Positions 23,717 to 31,986 are shown, counted from the first letter of the stretch. The stretch: DNA of 64,000 bases from Kineosporia rhizophila (GCF_021277265.1 NZ_JAJSOH010000014.1:62001-126000), one strand, 5' to 3'. Translations and numbers: made by a program. Notes: generated from the sequence alone by a model not told the origin.

Positions 23717-24949
23717 GTGGAACAGCTCACTCCACTGCGTCGTTTTGGCGCCCTTTTCGCCCTCGCGCTCGGCGGTTTCGCGGTGGGCCTGACCGAGTTC
23801 GTGGTCATGGGCCTGCTGCCCGACATTGCCCGCGACCTGCTGCCCGAGCAATACGCCACCGACCGGGAAGCGGCCATTGCCCGGACCGGCTGGCTGATCA
23901 GCGCCTACGCCCTGGGCGTGGTGGCCGGCGCACCCACGATCGCCGCGCTCACGGCCCGGGTGCAGCGCAAGCCCCTGGTTCTGGGGCTGCTGGGCCTGTT
24001 CGTGGTGGGTACGGCGGCCTCCGCGCTGGCCCCCAGCTTCGAGTGGGCGTTGCTGGCCCGGTTCATCGGCGGTATCCCGCACGGCGCCTACTTCGGCGCG
24101 GCCGGTCTGCTGGCCTCCCGGCTGCTCGGACCGGGCGCCCACGCCAAGGGGTTCTCGCTGGTCATCGCCGGGCTGACGGTCTCCAACGTGGTCGGTGTCC
24201 CGGCCATCACCTACCTGGGCCAGGCCACTGACTGGCGGGTTGCCTACCTGGCGGTGGCCGCCGCGTTCGCCCTCACGCTGTTCGCTGTGCTGGCGATCGT
24301 GCCGCCGGTGACCAGCACCGTCATCGGCTCCCCACGCGCCGAGCTGGGTTCGCTGCGCTCCGGTCAGGTCTGGCTGACGGCGCTCGCCGCGGCTATCGGG
24401 TTCTCTGCGTTCATGGCGATCTACACCTACGCAGCCCCGATGACCACGTCGGTTGCCGGGCTCTCGGAGTCAGCGGTGCCCTGGGTGCTGGCGACGGCCG
24501 GTCTGGGGATGACCGTGGGCAATGTCCTGGGGGGATACTCGGCCGACCGTGACCTGCCGCGCTCCATGACCGGCGGCTTCGTCGCTCTGCTCCTGGCCGG
24601 GGCCGTGTTCTGGGTGATCGCGCGGAACCCGGTGGGCCTGTTCGTCGGGGTCTTCCTGGTCAGCGCCTGCGGCCTGTTCCTGGCTCCCGCTCTGCAGGCC
24701 CGGCTCATCCAGGTCGCTCCCGGCGCCCTGCTGATGGGTGCGGCGCTCAGCCAGTCGGCGATGAACACGGCCAACAGCCTCGGCGCCTGGCTCGGCGGTC
24801 TGGTCATCGCCGGCGGCTTCGGTTACCTGTCCCCGGCCGTCGTGGCCGTGGTCCTGTCTGCGGTCGGGCTCGGGCTCACGGTGTTCACCTTCAACAGCCA
24901 GAAGAACAATGGACGGGTCGGTCACCAGGCGTACGAATCGGTCCAGTAA
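23717..24949 (+). CDS. MFS transporter (AraJ/CmlR-like DHA1 family)
   Basis: A 410-residue transporter with 12 predicted helices. GTG 23717 is chosen because CGGAGG lies 5 bases before it and the protein then begins MEQLTPLRRFGALFALALG. Typical elements are FVVMGLLPDIARDLL in helix 1, GWLISAYALGVVAGAPTIAAL in helix 2, RKPLVLGLLGLFVVG after a short loop, and the ARFIGGIPHGAYFGAAG motif of DHA1 efflux pumps. These proteins export arabinose-like sugars or antibiotics such as chloramphenicol. It shares an operon with the LacI gene, 20 bases downstream, and lies behind the twin operators. The substrate is not predicted. Confidence 0.9.
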   Translation: MEQLTPLRRFGALFALALGGFAVGLTEFVVMGLLPDIARDLLPEQYATDREAAIARTGWLISAYALGVVAGAPTIAALTARVQRKPLVLGLLGLFVVGTAASALAPSFEWALLARFIGGIPHGAYFGAAGLLASRLLGPGAHAKGFSLVIAGLTVSNVVGVPAITYLGQATDWRVAYLAVAAAFALTLFAVLAIVPPVTSTVIGSPRAELGSLRSGQVWLTALAAAIGFSAFMAIYTYAAPMTTSVAGLSESAVPWVLATAGLGMTVGNVLGGYSADRDLPRSMTGGFVALLLAGAVFWVIARNPVGLFVGVFLVSACGLFLAPALQARLIQVAPGALLMGAALSQSAMNTANSLGAWLGGLVIAGGFGYLSPAVVAVVLSAVGLGLTVFTFNSQKNNGRVGHQAYESVQ

Positions 24950-24969
24950 GGCATTGGTACGGTTCTGCG

Positions 24970-25983
24970 ATGCGGCCCCAGCGCAGCGGCGCCTCCCGAG
25001 TCACGCTGGCCGATGTGGCGGCCCGGGCCGAGGTCTCCACCGCGCTGGTGTCGATCGTGATGCGCGATGCACCCGGAGCCAGTCCGGCCACGCGCGAGCG
25101 GGTGCGCAAGGCCGCCAGCGATCTGGGCTACCAGCCGGACCGCCGGGCGCGGCTGCTGCGTAGTGGGCGCACCCGGCTGCTGGGCGTGGTGTTCAGCGTG
25201 CGGCACGCCTTTCACGGTGATCTGGTCACTGGTCTGTACGAGGCCGCCGAACGGGCCGGTTACGAGCTGACGCTGAGCGCGATCACCCCCAGCCGCAGCG
25301 AGGCTCAGGCGATTCGGGGCCTGCTGGCCGAACGCTGCGACGCCGTCATCGTGCTCAGCCTGCAGGGCGCCTCGGCACAGCTTTCGGAGCTGGCCGCGCA
25401 GGTCCCGGTCGTGGTGTTGGGCCGCCCGGTCCGCGAATCCGCGGTGGATGTGGTGCGTAACGACGACCGGGCGGGCCTGCACCTGGCGGTGGATCATCTG
25501 GTCTCTCTCGGCCACGAGCGGATCGCCCACGTGGACGGCGGGCGCCATCCCGGCTCGGCGGAACGCCGGCGGGGGTACCGGGAGGCCATGGAACGCAACG
25601 GACTGGCGTCTCAAATTCGGGTTGTCACCGGCGGAGTCAGCGAGGCGGAGGGCGCCGAGGCAGCCCGCGCCCTGCTCGACGAACCGCCCACCGCCGTCGC
25701 AATGTTCAACGACCGCAGCGCCACCGGCCTGCTGGAGGTGGCGCGCGGCGCCGGCCTGGCCGTGCCGGAAGACCTGAGCGTGGTCGGCTTCGACGACGAC
25801 CGGCTGGCCCGCCTGGGCTACATCAACCTGACCACGATCGGCCAGGACGCCACCGCGATGACGACGCTGGCGATCGAGCGGGCGATCGACCGGATCGAGG
25901 GCCGTGAGGTGGAGCAGCGGGCCGTCGTCATTGCGCCGCATCTGGTGGTGCGGGCGACGACGGGGGAGCGGGGGAATGACTAG
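24970..25983 (+). CDS. LacI-family transcriptional regulator
   Basis: A 337-residue regulator. The HTH and hinge are RVTLADVAARAEVSTALVSIV followed by ASPATRERVRKAASDLGYQP, shown here in two parts with one residue over the block limit avoided: the core is LADVAARAEVSTALVS. The ligand domain has LLGVVFSVRHAFHGDL, DAVIVLSLQG, DDRAGLHLAVDHLVSLGHERIAHV, DDEP-type contacts and the dimer motif PEDLSVVGFDDDRLA. It is cotranscribed with the MFS gene, which has two LacI-like operators in front, so it should repress that operon until its effector binds. Sugar versus drug-like effector cannot be told. Its stop overlaps the stop of the convergent gene. Confidence 0.9.
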   Translation: MRPQRSGASRVTLADVAARAEVSTALVSIVMRDAPGASPATRERVRKAASDLGYQPDRRARLLRSGRTRLLGVVFSVRHAFHGDLVTGLYEAAERAGYELTLSAITPSRSEAQAIRGLLAERCDAVIVLSLQGASAQLSELAAQVPVVVLGRPVRESAVDVVRNDDRAGLHLAVDHLVSLGHERIAHVDGGRHPGSAERRRGYREAMERNGLASQIRVVTGGVSEAEGAEAARALLDEPPTAVAMFNDRSATGLLEVARGAGLAVPEDLSVVGFDDDRLARLGYINLTTIGQDATAMTTLAIERAIDRIEGREVEQRAVVIAPHLVVRATTGERGND

Positions 25984-26885
25984 CTGAGCGCAGCTTTGTC
26001 CTCAGCGGGAGGGACGATCGCGGGGTAGTTCTTCTCCAGGAACTCGCGGTAGCCGGTGGGACGGTAGCCGATGAGCCGCTCCAGGTCGTCGGTGCTCTTG
26101 CTGAACGCGCCCAGGCCGACGCCCGCGACCCAAGCCGTCAGGAACTCGGCGACCGGCTGAGGGGTGCCGTTCTGAAGGTAACTTTGGAGGTGGGCCTCCC
26201 GCTCGACGGGTTCGTAGGGAACCGGCTTGCCGTGGATTTCGCTCAGCACGGCCGCGATCTCGCGGAACGACGCCGCCTGGCTTCCGTTCAGGGTGTAGGT
26301 CTGGTTCTCGTGGCCCTCCTGGGTGAGCACGGCCACGTTGCCAGCTGCGAGGTCGCGGAGCAGCGCGGGCGCCATCGTGCCCTCGCCTGAGGGAACGCGC
26401 AGGCCCTTCTCGTACGTGCCGGGCGGGATGTAGAGCTCCAGGTGGTCGAGGTACATCGGGTTTCGGAGAATGGTGTAGGTCAGACCGGACGCACGCAGCG
26501 CCTGCTCGGTGAACACGTCGGACTCGGTGACCCCCACCTGAACGATGCCGAGTTCCTCGTCGCGTTGGATTGACGTGTAGATCACGTGCTTGACCCCGGC
26601 CTGCTTCGCGGCCGCAATGGCGTTGAAGTGCTGAGCGCTGCGGTCCGTGAAGGCCAGGGCCGAAACGAGCAGCAGCTTGTCCACACCTTCAAAAGCCCTC
26701 ACGAGTGAGGCGTAGTCGAGGTAGTCACCCTGGCGGATGTCCACACCCCGCTCGGCCAGATCGGATGCTCGCTCGGGGGCGCGCGAGAGCCCAGCCAGTT
26801 GCTCAGCGGGCACGCGCTCGAGCAGGAGTTCCAGGGTCAGGTGGCCGAGGTTTCCCGTGGCGCCGGTGACGAGTAGCTTTCCCAT
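25980..26885 (-). CDS. NmrA-like SDR, NAD(P)H:quinone reductase 2 type
   Basis: A 301-residue atypical short-chain dehydrogenase. The N-terminus has the Rossmann motif LVTGATGNLGHLTLELLLER; further blocks are GDYLDYASLVRAFEGVDKLL, HVIYTSIQRDEE, TILRNPMYLDHLELYIPPG and TYTLNGSQAASFREIAAVLS, the set seen in YtfG/QorB-like quinone reductases. It probably reduces quinones or senses NADPH status. It is the third gene of a minus-strand redox operon, 26 bases after the alcohol dehydrogenase-like gene. All three are likely controlled by the divergent TetR gene. Confidence 0.87.
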   Translation of the reverse strand: MGKLLVTGATGNLGHLTLELLLERVPAEQLAGLSRAPERASDLAERGVDIRQGDYLDYASLVRAFEGVDKLLLVSALAFTDRSAQHFNAIAAAKQAGVKHVIYTSIQRDEELGIVQVGVTESDVFTEQALRASGLTYTILRNPMYLDHLELYIPPGTYEKGLRVPSGEGTMAPALLRDLAAGNVAVLTQEGHENQTYTLNGSQAASFREIAAVLSEIHGKPVPYEPVEREAHLQSYLQNGTPQPVAEFLTAWVAGVGLGAFSKSTDDLERLIGYRPTGYREFLEKNYPAIVPPAEDKAALS

Positions 26886-26911
26886 GTTCTTGTTCCTGTT
26901 CTGTGGTTCGG

Positions 26912-27883
26912 TCAGACGGTGATGACGGTCTTGCCGATCGTGCGGCCACTTTCGGCCAGTCGGTGGGCTTCTTGCATGGATTCCACCGACAGGCCGTGCA
27001 GTTCCGTTGTCACGATGGGCCGCGCATGTTCCGCCAGTTCGGCGAGGACCTCGCCCTGGCGGTGGAGGTTGTGGTCGGCGATGATGCTGCTGAAAACCAT
27101 CTCCGTGTGCACGGATATGGACTTCTGAATCAGTGGTTCGATGTCGGTGGAGCCGGCCAGGTCGGTGGTGGCCAGGTGGCCGAACGGTTTGAGGACGTCC
27201 GCGAGCCAGTTGATGTTCGCGGCTGTGCCTTTGGTGGAGAGCACCAGATCGATCCGTTCGACTCCGGCGGTGCGCAGCTGCCCGGGCACGTCTGCGCTGT
27301 GGTCAACCACCAGGTCAGCTCCCATGGCGGTGCACCACTCGCGGGATTCCGGGCGCGACGCGGTGCTGATCACCAGGGCGGATGTCTTGGCCTTGAGCAG
27401 TTGAGTCCCCAGCGAGCCCACGCCACCGGCGCCGCCCACGACCAGCACGTTCTCCACGCCGGGCGGCAGCTCGCTCCGATCGCGGAACAGGGCTTCCCAG
27501 GCGGTCAGGCCGCCGATCGGCAAGGATGCGGCGTCGGTGAAGGAGAGCCGATCCGGGATCCTGGTGACCACTCGATAGTCAACCGCCAGGCGTTCGGCCC
27601 AACAACCGTCTCTAGTTATGTCTCCGGTGCCCATCACCCGGTCGCCGACGGCAAAGCCATTGCCTGCCTTGGCCACCACCCCGGCGAACTCCCAACCAAG
27701 GATGACCCGCCCACCCGGGGGTGCGCTACGCATCTGCCGGATCGACGCCTCGCCCGGGTTCACGCCCACGGCCCGAACTTCAATCAGCAGATCGGTCTCG
27801 CGCAGCTGGGGCTCGTCCACCTCCCTGAGTTCCAGGGCAAACGCTTCGAGCGGATGCGCCTTCTCGTAGGCCAGTGCCTTCAC
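26912..27883 (-). CDS. Zinc-type alcohol dehydrogenase-like oxidoreductase
   Basis: A 323-residue MDR-superfamily enzyme that begins MKALAYEKAHPLEAF like the family often annotated zinc-binding alcohol dehydrogenase family (quinone oxidoreductase group). GroES-like part: VGVNPGEASIRQM and LGWEFAGVVAKAGNGFAVGDRVMG. Rossmann part: LVVGGAGGVGSLGTQLLKA (G-x-G-x-x-G), with ADVLKPFGHLATTDL later. Cys and His ligands of classic zinc ADHs are absent, so it is probably a zinc-free NADPH-dependent reductase of quinones or enals. It is the middle gene of the redox operon (27 and 26 bases to its neighbours). Confidence 0.87.
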   Translation of the reverse strand: MKALAYEKAHPLEAFALELREVDEPQLRETDLLIEVRAVGVNPGEASIRQMRSAPPGGRVILGWEFAGVVAKAGNGFAVGDRVMGTGDITRDGCWAERLAVDYRVVTRIPDRLSFTDAASLPIGGLTAWEALFRDRSELPPGVENVLVVGGAGGVGSLGTQLLKAKTSALVISTASRPESREWCTAMGADLVVDHSADVPGQLRTAGVERIDLVLSTKGTAANINWLADVLKPFGHLATTDLAGSTDIEPLIQKSISVHTEMVFSSIIADHNLHRQGEVLAELAEHARPIVTTELHGLSVESMQEAHRLAESGRTIGKTVITV

Positions 27884-27910
27884 TCAGCACTCCTCTCGCA
27901 GTCTCTGGGG

Positions 27911-28513
27911 TCAGTCTTGTTTCAGGGCGTGCAGGGCAGACAACAGGCCTCCTCCGACCTGCATCAGCCGTCCGCCTTCGCCGAGCGGTCCCGCGTCCAC
28001 CGGCGCAAAGCCGACGCCCGCAAACGTCCTCTGGAAAATGGTTTTCGCCTCGGCGTCATCGCCTGCGTAGAAGAGAAGCTGACGCCCCTCGGCATGCCGC
28101 GGGTCCGCTGCGATGTACTGCCCGTACAAGGTGCTGAACGCCTTCACCACCCGTGCGCCAGGCGCGTGCCGAGCAACGATCTCGCTGCTGCTCTCCCCAC
28201 CGAGATCGGCCAATTCCGACGGTGTTTGGCCCACAATGTGGTTAGTGGGGTCCACCAAGATGCGCCCGTTCCAGTCAGGCAGATCCTCCAGCGCCGCCGG
28301 CACATCCCTCCACCTGACCGCCAGAATTACCATGTCAGCCGCCGCAGCCTCGGCCGCCGTACCTGCACTGGCCAACGGCCCCAACCGAGCGACCACGTCC
28401 TCGAGCGACGCCGGCCCCCGACTGTTGCTCAGCACCACCCGGTGCCCCGCCGCCACGAGATGACCCGCGACGGCCTGCGCCACCGTGCCCGCCCCGATCG
28501 TTCCCACATCCAT
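27911..28513 (-). CDS. NADPH-dependent F420 reductase-like NAD(P)-binding protein
   Basis: A 200-residue Rossmann protein. ATG 28513 is preferred over 28573 because it gives the expected start MDVGTIGAGTVAQAVAGHLV and an AGAGG site 7 bases upstream. The dinucleotide motif is GTIGAGTVAQ, followed by HRVVLSNSRGP (the S-R pair indicates NADPH), DMVILAVRW, ILVDPTNHI and VVKAFSTLYGQYI. This fits the NADP oxidoreductase coenzyme F420-dependent family. The cofactor partner may be F420 or a small substrate. It is the first gene of the redox operon, with TetR-like operators between it and the divergent TetR gene. Confidence 0.83.
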   Translation of the reverse strand: MDVGTIGAGTVAQAVAGHLVAAGHRVVLSNSRGPASLEDVVARLGPLASAGTAAEAAAADMVILAVRWRDVPAALEDLPDWNGRILVDPTNHIVGQTPSELADLGGESSSEIVARHAPGARVVKAFSTLYGQYIAADPRHAEGRQLLFYAGDDAEAKTIFQRTFAGVGFAPVDAGPLGEGGRLMQVGGGLLSALHALKQD

Positions 28514-28533
28514 ACCCAGACCTCTTCCGGCTT

Positions 28534-28632
28534 CGATGACGCCCGTCATCGATAAAACAATGATGGCCGTCATCGTTCGCTGTCAAGCCGGGGCTCGGGC
28601 GCGACGGTGCTGAATGATGACGGGTATCATCA
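28534..28632. promoter_or_regulatory. TetR-like operators in the divergent promoter region
   Basis: CGATGACGCCCGTCATCG (28534-28551) is a perfect spaced palindrome. TGATGA (28615-28620) and TCATCA (28627-28632) form a second site with the same GATGA/TCATC arms and a six-base centre. A shorter half-matching copy, GATGGCCGTCATC, lies at 28562-28574. They sit between the redox operon (start 28513) and the TetR gene (start 28687), so one regulator can control both directions. Confidence 0.7.
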
Positions 28633-28686
28633 AGGGTTGAAGCGGCGTTGGACCTGGTCAGACGCCCGCCCGGGAAGGAGACGCAC

Positions 28687-29286
28687 ATGCCCCGCCTCAC
28701 GCAGGAGCAGAAGAAGCTCAACCACGACAAGATCATCGAGGCCGCGGGCCGGGGCTTCCGGACCCACGGCGTCAACGGCATCGGCATCGCCGACCTGATG
28801 AAGGCCGCCGAGATGACCCACGGCGGCTTCTACAACCACTTCGACTCCAAGGACGACCTCGCCCTGGCCGTCATCCGCGAGGGCTTCACCAGCTCCCTCA
28901 CCGCCTTGGCCGGCATCCGCGAACAACACCCCGGCTCAGCCCGCGACGCCCTGGACCACATGTTCAACCAGTACCTCGACCCCGAGCACCGCGACCACCC
29001 CGAATTCGGCTGCGCCTCAGCCGCCCTGGTCACCGACGCCGGCCGCGAAGGCGTTGCTGCGCAGTCCGAGTACCAGCACGGCCTCGAGGGCTTCTTCACC
29101 GCCATCACCGAGATGGTGCTCGAGTCTGATGCTGATCTCACCGCCGAGCAGGCCCGAGAGCAGGCGATCGCCCTGTTCAGCCAGATGGTCGGGGCGATGC
29201 TCCTCTCGCGCGCTGTCGCTCAGTCCTCCCCTGGGCTGGCGGACGAAGTTCTGAAGGCGAACAACGCGCGGCTCAAGCAGGTGTGA
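28687..29286 (+). CDS. TetR-family regulator of the redox operon
   Basis: A 199-residue repressor. ATG 28687 has GGAAGGAG 6 bases upstream and yields MPRLTQEQKKLNHDKIIEAA. The HTH reads GVNGIGIADLMKAAEMTHGG followed by FYNHFDSKDDLALAVI, the YcdC/AcrR-like form with T-H-G-G-F-Y. Cys112-like residue in PEFGCASAALVTDAGREG resembles the C-terminal domain of TetR_C_33/YxbF-like regulators that respond to electrophiles or oxidised compounds; the same domain is common beside quinone reductases. The gene is divergent from the three-gene redox operon and shares its operators. The next gene starts within its stop codon. Confidence 0.88.
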   Translation: MPRLTQEQKKLNHDKIIEAAGRGFRTHGVNGIGIADLMKAAEMTHGGFYNHFDSKDDLALAVIREGFTSSLTALAGIREQHPGSARDALDHMFNQYLDPEHRDHPEFGCASAALVTDAGREGVAAQSEYQHGLEGFFTAITEMVLESDADLTAEQAREQAIALFSQMVGAMLLSRAVAQSSPGLADEVLKANNARLKQV

Positions 29287-29912
29287 TGGAGGGCCCGAGC
29301 CCTGAGCAGGGCGACACAGAAGCGGGGCTGCTACCCGGCCGTCCCGCCCGTCGGCTGCGCTCCGCGGTGATCGGCGGTTCGGCCGCGCTCGTTGTGCTCG
29401 CGGTCAGTGCCGGGGCGCTGGCCGGGCTCGTTCCGGGTGTGCCGCTACGCAGTGGCCCGCTGGACGGGGGGAGCTCCACGGAGATCCTGGCCCCCGTCCG
29501 CGAAGGAGACGCTGGGGTGTTCTGGGGTGTGCTGGAGCTGCGTGGTCCCTCGGACGGATCGATGGTTCTGGACGGCGTGAAGATAGATGAGAACCCTGAC
29601 AAGGTTGGGCTACTCACGGCTCCGTACGTCTGGGACGAGTCACGTTTCGAAATTCTGACGGACGGCGGCGTCAGCGCCTACCCGATTCCTTTCCCCGAAG
29701 ACATGACACTTCCGCCAAGGCAGAAGGTGAACGGGTTCGCCATGAAGCCGGGGGAGTCAGCGCAGGTTGCGTTCGAGTTGGCAACGCCTGAGAAGGCCGC
29801 CACAGTAGAAGGAATCAAGGTTCGCTATCACGTCGGCTGGATGGCCTACGAGAAAACCTTTGACATGTCCCTCACGCTCTGCCCGCCAGTGGATCCGGAA
29901 CTCTGCCAGTAG
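29286..29912 (+). CDS. Membrane-anchored hypothetical protein, 208 aa
   Basis: ATG 29286 overlaps the TetR stop (TGATG), so translation is coupled. A short cytoplasmic N-terminus (Pro/Glu rich, then ARRLRSAVIG) leads to one membrane helix, GSAALVVLAVSAGALAGLVPG (~residues 32-51, quoted here slightly over its core). The outer ~155 residues are probably all-beta: WGVLELRGPSDGSMVLDGV, FEILTDGGVSAYPIPFPED and VRYHVGWMAYEKTFDMSLTL, ending with a Cys pair (TLCPPVDPELCQ). I do not recognise the family; similar sets of membrane-anchored beta proteins occur in actinomycetes. The tie to the TetR gene may be only positional. Confidence 0.6.
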   Translation: MEGPSPEQGDTEAGLLPGRPARRLRSAVIGGSAALVVLAVSAGALAGLVPGVPLRSGPLDGGSSTEILAPVREGDAGVFWGVLELRGPSDGSMVLDGVKIDENPDKVGLLTAPYVWDESRFEILTDGGVSAYPIPFPEDMTLPPRQKVNGFAMKPGESAQVAFELATPEKAATVEGIKVRYHVGWMAYEKTFDMSLTLCPPVDPELCQ

Positions 29913-30037
29913 GGCGTATCTTTCGGGTCCAGGAGGATGGTGGTGAGCCCGATACCTTGTGGCTCGGCGAAGCCGGCCACCTTGGGTGCTGGCCGGCCAG
30001 ACCGCAGGTCAGCACCGTCAAGGCCACACGAGAACCC

Positions 30038-30505
30038 TCACGATCCATCTTTCTCACGGGCGGCCTGCTCGCGCGCTGCAGAGATGAGGGGCTGAAGCTT
30101 CTGGGCCTGCTCGGCGGCTGGTGCGTACAGCGCTTCGCATTCCTCTTTGGTCAGGTAGTCGTTGCCGAGAACTATCAGTGCCTCGAGCTGGACCTCGCCG
30201 ATGACGTCGCCCGGGATTCCGACGAGGTAGTCGGCGCCGTCGGTCTCGGCGGCTCGCAGGCAGGCCTCCACCATCCAGATCTGTGCCTTCGTTTCCAGCC
30301 GGCCCGCCAGGTCGCGGCACAAGTCGTGCCGCTGAGTCTCGTTCATCTTGGGGAGCTGGCGGCGTGCGGCCAAGGCAAAGCACGCAACCATGGCGGAGAT
30401 GAAGTCGGCCTCGGGCAGTTCGTCGAGGACGCCTTCCGGGAGGTCCGGATCAAAAGGAAGGAAGTGAGGAACGATGGCTGCGAAATCGGTCGCCTGGTCA
30501 GGCAT
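30038..30505 (-). CDS. Hypothetical acidic helical protein, 155 aa
   Basis: A soluble, mostly helical protein with no motif I recognise. Features are a hydrophobic N-terminal segment (AAIVPHFLPFDPDLPEGVLD), a central helix pair (DFISAMVACFALAARRQLPK and ETQRHDLCRDLAGRLETKAQ), and a Gln/Lys-rich C-terminal helix ending REKDGS. ATG 30505 overlaps the previous stop (TGATG). It is the last of four minus-strand genes that look like one operon (31986 to 30038). No signal peptide. Confidence 0.6.
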   Translation of the reverse strand: MPDQATDFAAIVPHFLPFDPDLPEGVLDELPEADFISAMVACFALAARRQLPKMNETQRHDLCRDLAGRLETKAQIWMVEACLRAAETDGADYLVGIPGDVIGEVQLEALIVLGNDYLTKEECEALYAPAAEQAQKLQPLISAAREQAAREKDGS

Positions 30506-30927
30506 CAGTCCTCGTCCTCCATCTCCTCCAGTTGCCTCAGAGCGTCTTCTACGAACTGCTCCAAGGCGTCTCCAGTGATTTTCAAGTCGTTCACCAGGGC
30601 GTACGTCAGCAAGTTCTGCGTGTCTGTCAATTCGGGGATAGGAACGTCGTCGACCAGGCCATCGTTACCCATGGCATCAAGGAGTACTTTTTCGGCAAGC
30701 ACCGGGTTCAATGCTTCCGGCTTGATCCAGGCGCCTCGCGCCCGCCTGACGAAATCTTGTAGCTCCGTAGTCGTAGCGCCGTCTTCAAAGCGCTTACTGA
30801 GAGCGAGATGAAAAGCAGAGAAGCTGTAATTGACCGCGTTCTGCAGTCCGAGGTCGGCGATCCGCACGCCAGGAACGTTGTCCATCCCGACAATCCGGCG
30901 TAGGTAGTTCTTGGCATCCTCTGACAT
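30505..30927 (-). CDS. Hypothetical protein, 140 aa
   Basis: A 140-residue soluble protein. ATG 30927 has GAGGAA 4 bases upstream. Content is alpha-helical with a few conserved-looking stretches: AKNYLRRIVGMDNVPGVRIAD, SAFHLALSKRFEDGATTTELQ, VRRARGAWIKPEALNPVLAEK, and a strongly acidic tail (EEMEDED). No known domain is recognised. Its stop overlaps the next start, so the two proteins are made in equal amounts and may form a complex. It follows the coiled-coil gene by 52 bases. Confidence 0.6.
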   Translation of the reverse strand: MSEDAKNYLRRIVGMDNVPGVRIADLGLQNAVNYSFSAFHLALSKRFEDGATTTELQDFVRRARGAWIKPEALNPVLAEKVLLDAMGNDGLVDDVPIPELTDTQNLLTYALVNDLKITGDALEQFVEDALRQLEEMEDED

Positions 30928-30979
30928 TCGTTCCTCATTTCAGCGCGGTCCAGATGCGCAGATCCTACCCGCGCGGTGG

Positions 30980-31663
30980 CTACTCTTTAGGGAACTGCTT
31001 TGGCGTCCTGACCATTCGTCGCCCGCGGCGGCGTATTTCATCGAAGCCGAAAGTCGCGACGAGGAGAGCAATCAGACCTCCGGCCAACGAAGACCCCTCA
31101 ACGCCGTGCGCAGACGCAGGCGTACCCGCAGTCGAACTGGGGGCTTGTGTGCTGGTCGACGCCACGTCCGTGGGGTCGGGAGGGCGCGTCTCCCGTCCGG
31201 TCAGGGTGTCGAAGCGTTCCTGCGCGGTGTCAACCTGATCTTGAACATCTTCGACCCGCTTGGCGGTTTTCGTGGTCCACCTGCGGACTGAGCCAACCTT
31301 GTTCTTCTTCTCTGGTGGGGCGTCGTCCGACCGTACGTTCGAGGGGACGCCTGCGGGGTCTGCGGTGGCGGGCGGTACCTGAGGCGCCCCGGCGCCGGGT
31401 GCCTTCTTCGAGTCACCGACCTGTAGCGCCAGAGCCTGGACCGCTGCTGCCTGGTCCGAAGCGTTCCTGAGGGCTGCTTCCACCGCCTCCAGTTCGTCCT
31501 TGACCTGCAGCATGCCGTCCGCGAGCGACTCCGAACCGATCATCTCCGCGACTGCTGCCACATCCTCGGCCTGCTGAGCAGCGCCGACCGCTTCGGAGGC
31601 AGCCGCGTCGATCTTGCTGGCTACCTCGCCGATGCTCTGGGCGAGGTCATCGATGTCGGACAT
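30980..31663 (-). CDS. Helical (DUF6244-like) protein with Pro-rich linker and C-terminal membrane helix
   Basis: A 227-residue protein. Residues 1-83 are a helical hairpin with hydrophobic heptads (MSDIDDLAQSIGEVASKIDA, DELEAVEAALRNASDQAAAV) homologous in style to the 86-residue protein of the next gene upstream, so the pair arose by duplication. A Pro/Ala/Ser linker follows, then a basic helix (VGSVRRWTTKTAKRVEDV), another Ser/Thr/Pro stretch, and a C-terminal membrane helix (SSLAGGLIALLVATFGF) with a basic tail. The helical part recalls WXG100/DUF6244 proteins, but lacks W-x-G. AAGGAC precedes ATG 31663. A tail-anchored scaffold or secretion partner is plausible; function unknown. Confidence 0.6.
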   Translation of the reverse strand: MSDIDDLAQSIGEVASKIDAAASEAVGAAQQAEDVAAVAEMIGSESLADGMLQVKDELEAVEAALRNASDQAAAVQALALQVGDSKKAPGAGAPQVPPATADPAGVPSNVRSDDAPPEKKNKVGSVRRWTTKTAKRVEDVQDQVDTAQERFDTLTGRETRPPDPTDVASTSTQAPSSTAGTPASAHGVEGSSLAGGLIALLVATFGFDEIRRRGRRMVRTPKQFPKE

Positions 31664-31725
31664 CAGGACGTCCTTGGGAGGAGGCGGCGGGGCAGCACGG
31701 TCGGCATAGGGGGTCGACCAAGCCG

Positions 31726-31986
31726 TCAGCCGTTGTCGGCCAAGCTGAGCGTCAGGGTCTGGATCTCTGCGGCCTGCTGCGAGATGCCCTGTAGGAGTTC
31801 GGTCAACTCGTCGAGTTGGGCCTTGACCTGGGCCAAGCCTTCGACCACGTTCCGCGCGCCCAGGTCGGCCGCGACGGCGCCGGCCTCTTCGGCTCCCTGC
31901 GCAGAGCCGCCGCTCGCGGTGCTGGCCTCGTCGATCTTCAGCGTCAGGCCGCTGATTGCTTCCGCCAGCTCGTCGATCTTGGACAC
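31726..31986 (-). CDS. Small helical-hairpin (DUF6244-like) protein, 86 aa
   Basis: GTG 31986 with GGAGGGG 7 bases upstream encodes an 86-residue all-helical protein: MSKIDELAEAISGLTLKIDE, a Gly/Ala turn, then a long second helix QVKAQLDELTELLQGISQQA. The length, hairpin layout and Ala/Glu/Leu content recall WXG100-like and DUF6244 proteins; the W-x-G turn is missing. It aligns with residues 1-83 of the next protein. It is the first gene of the four-gene operon, so an export or oligomer role is likely, but no secretion genes are seen nearby. Confidence 0.65.
   Translation of the reverse strand: MSKIDELAEAISGLTLKIDEASTASGGSAQGAEEAGAVAADLGARNVVEGLAQVKAQLDELTELLQGISQQAAEIQTLTLSLADNG

Noticed and set aside
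26903-28555. Long plus-strand open frame over the redox operon
   Set aside because: It spans two clearly coding minus-strand genes and shows no domain.
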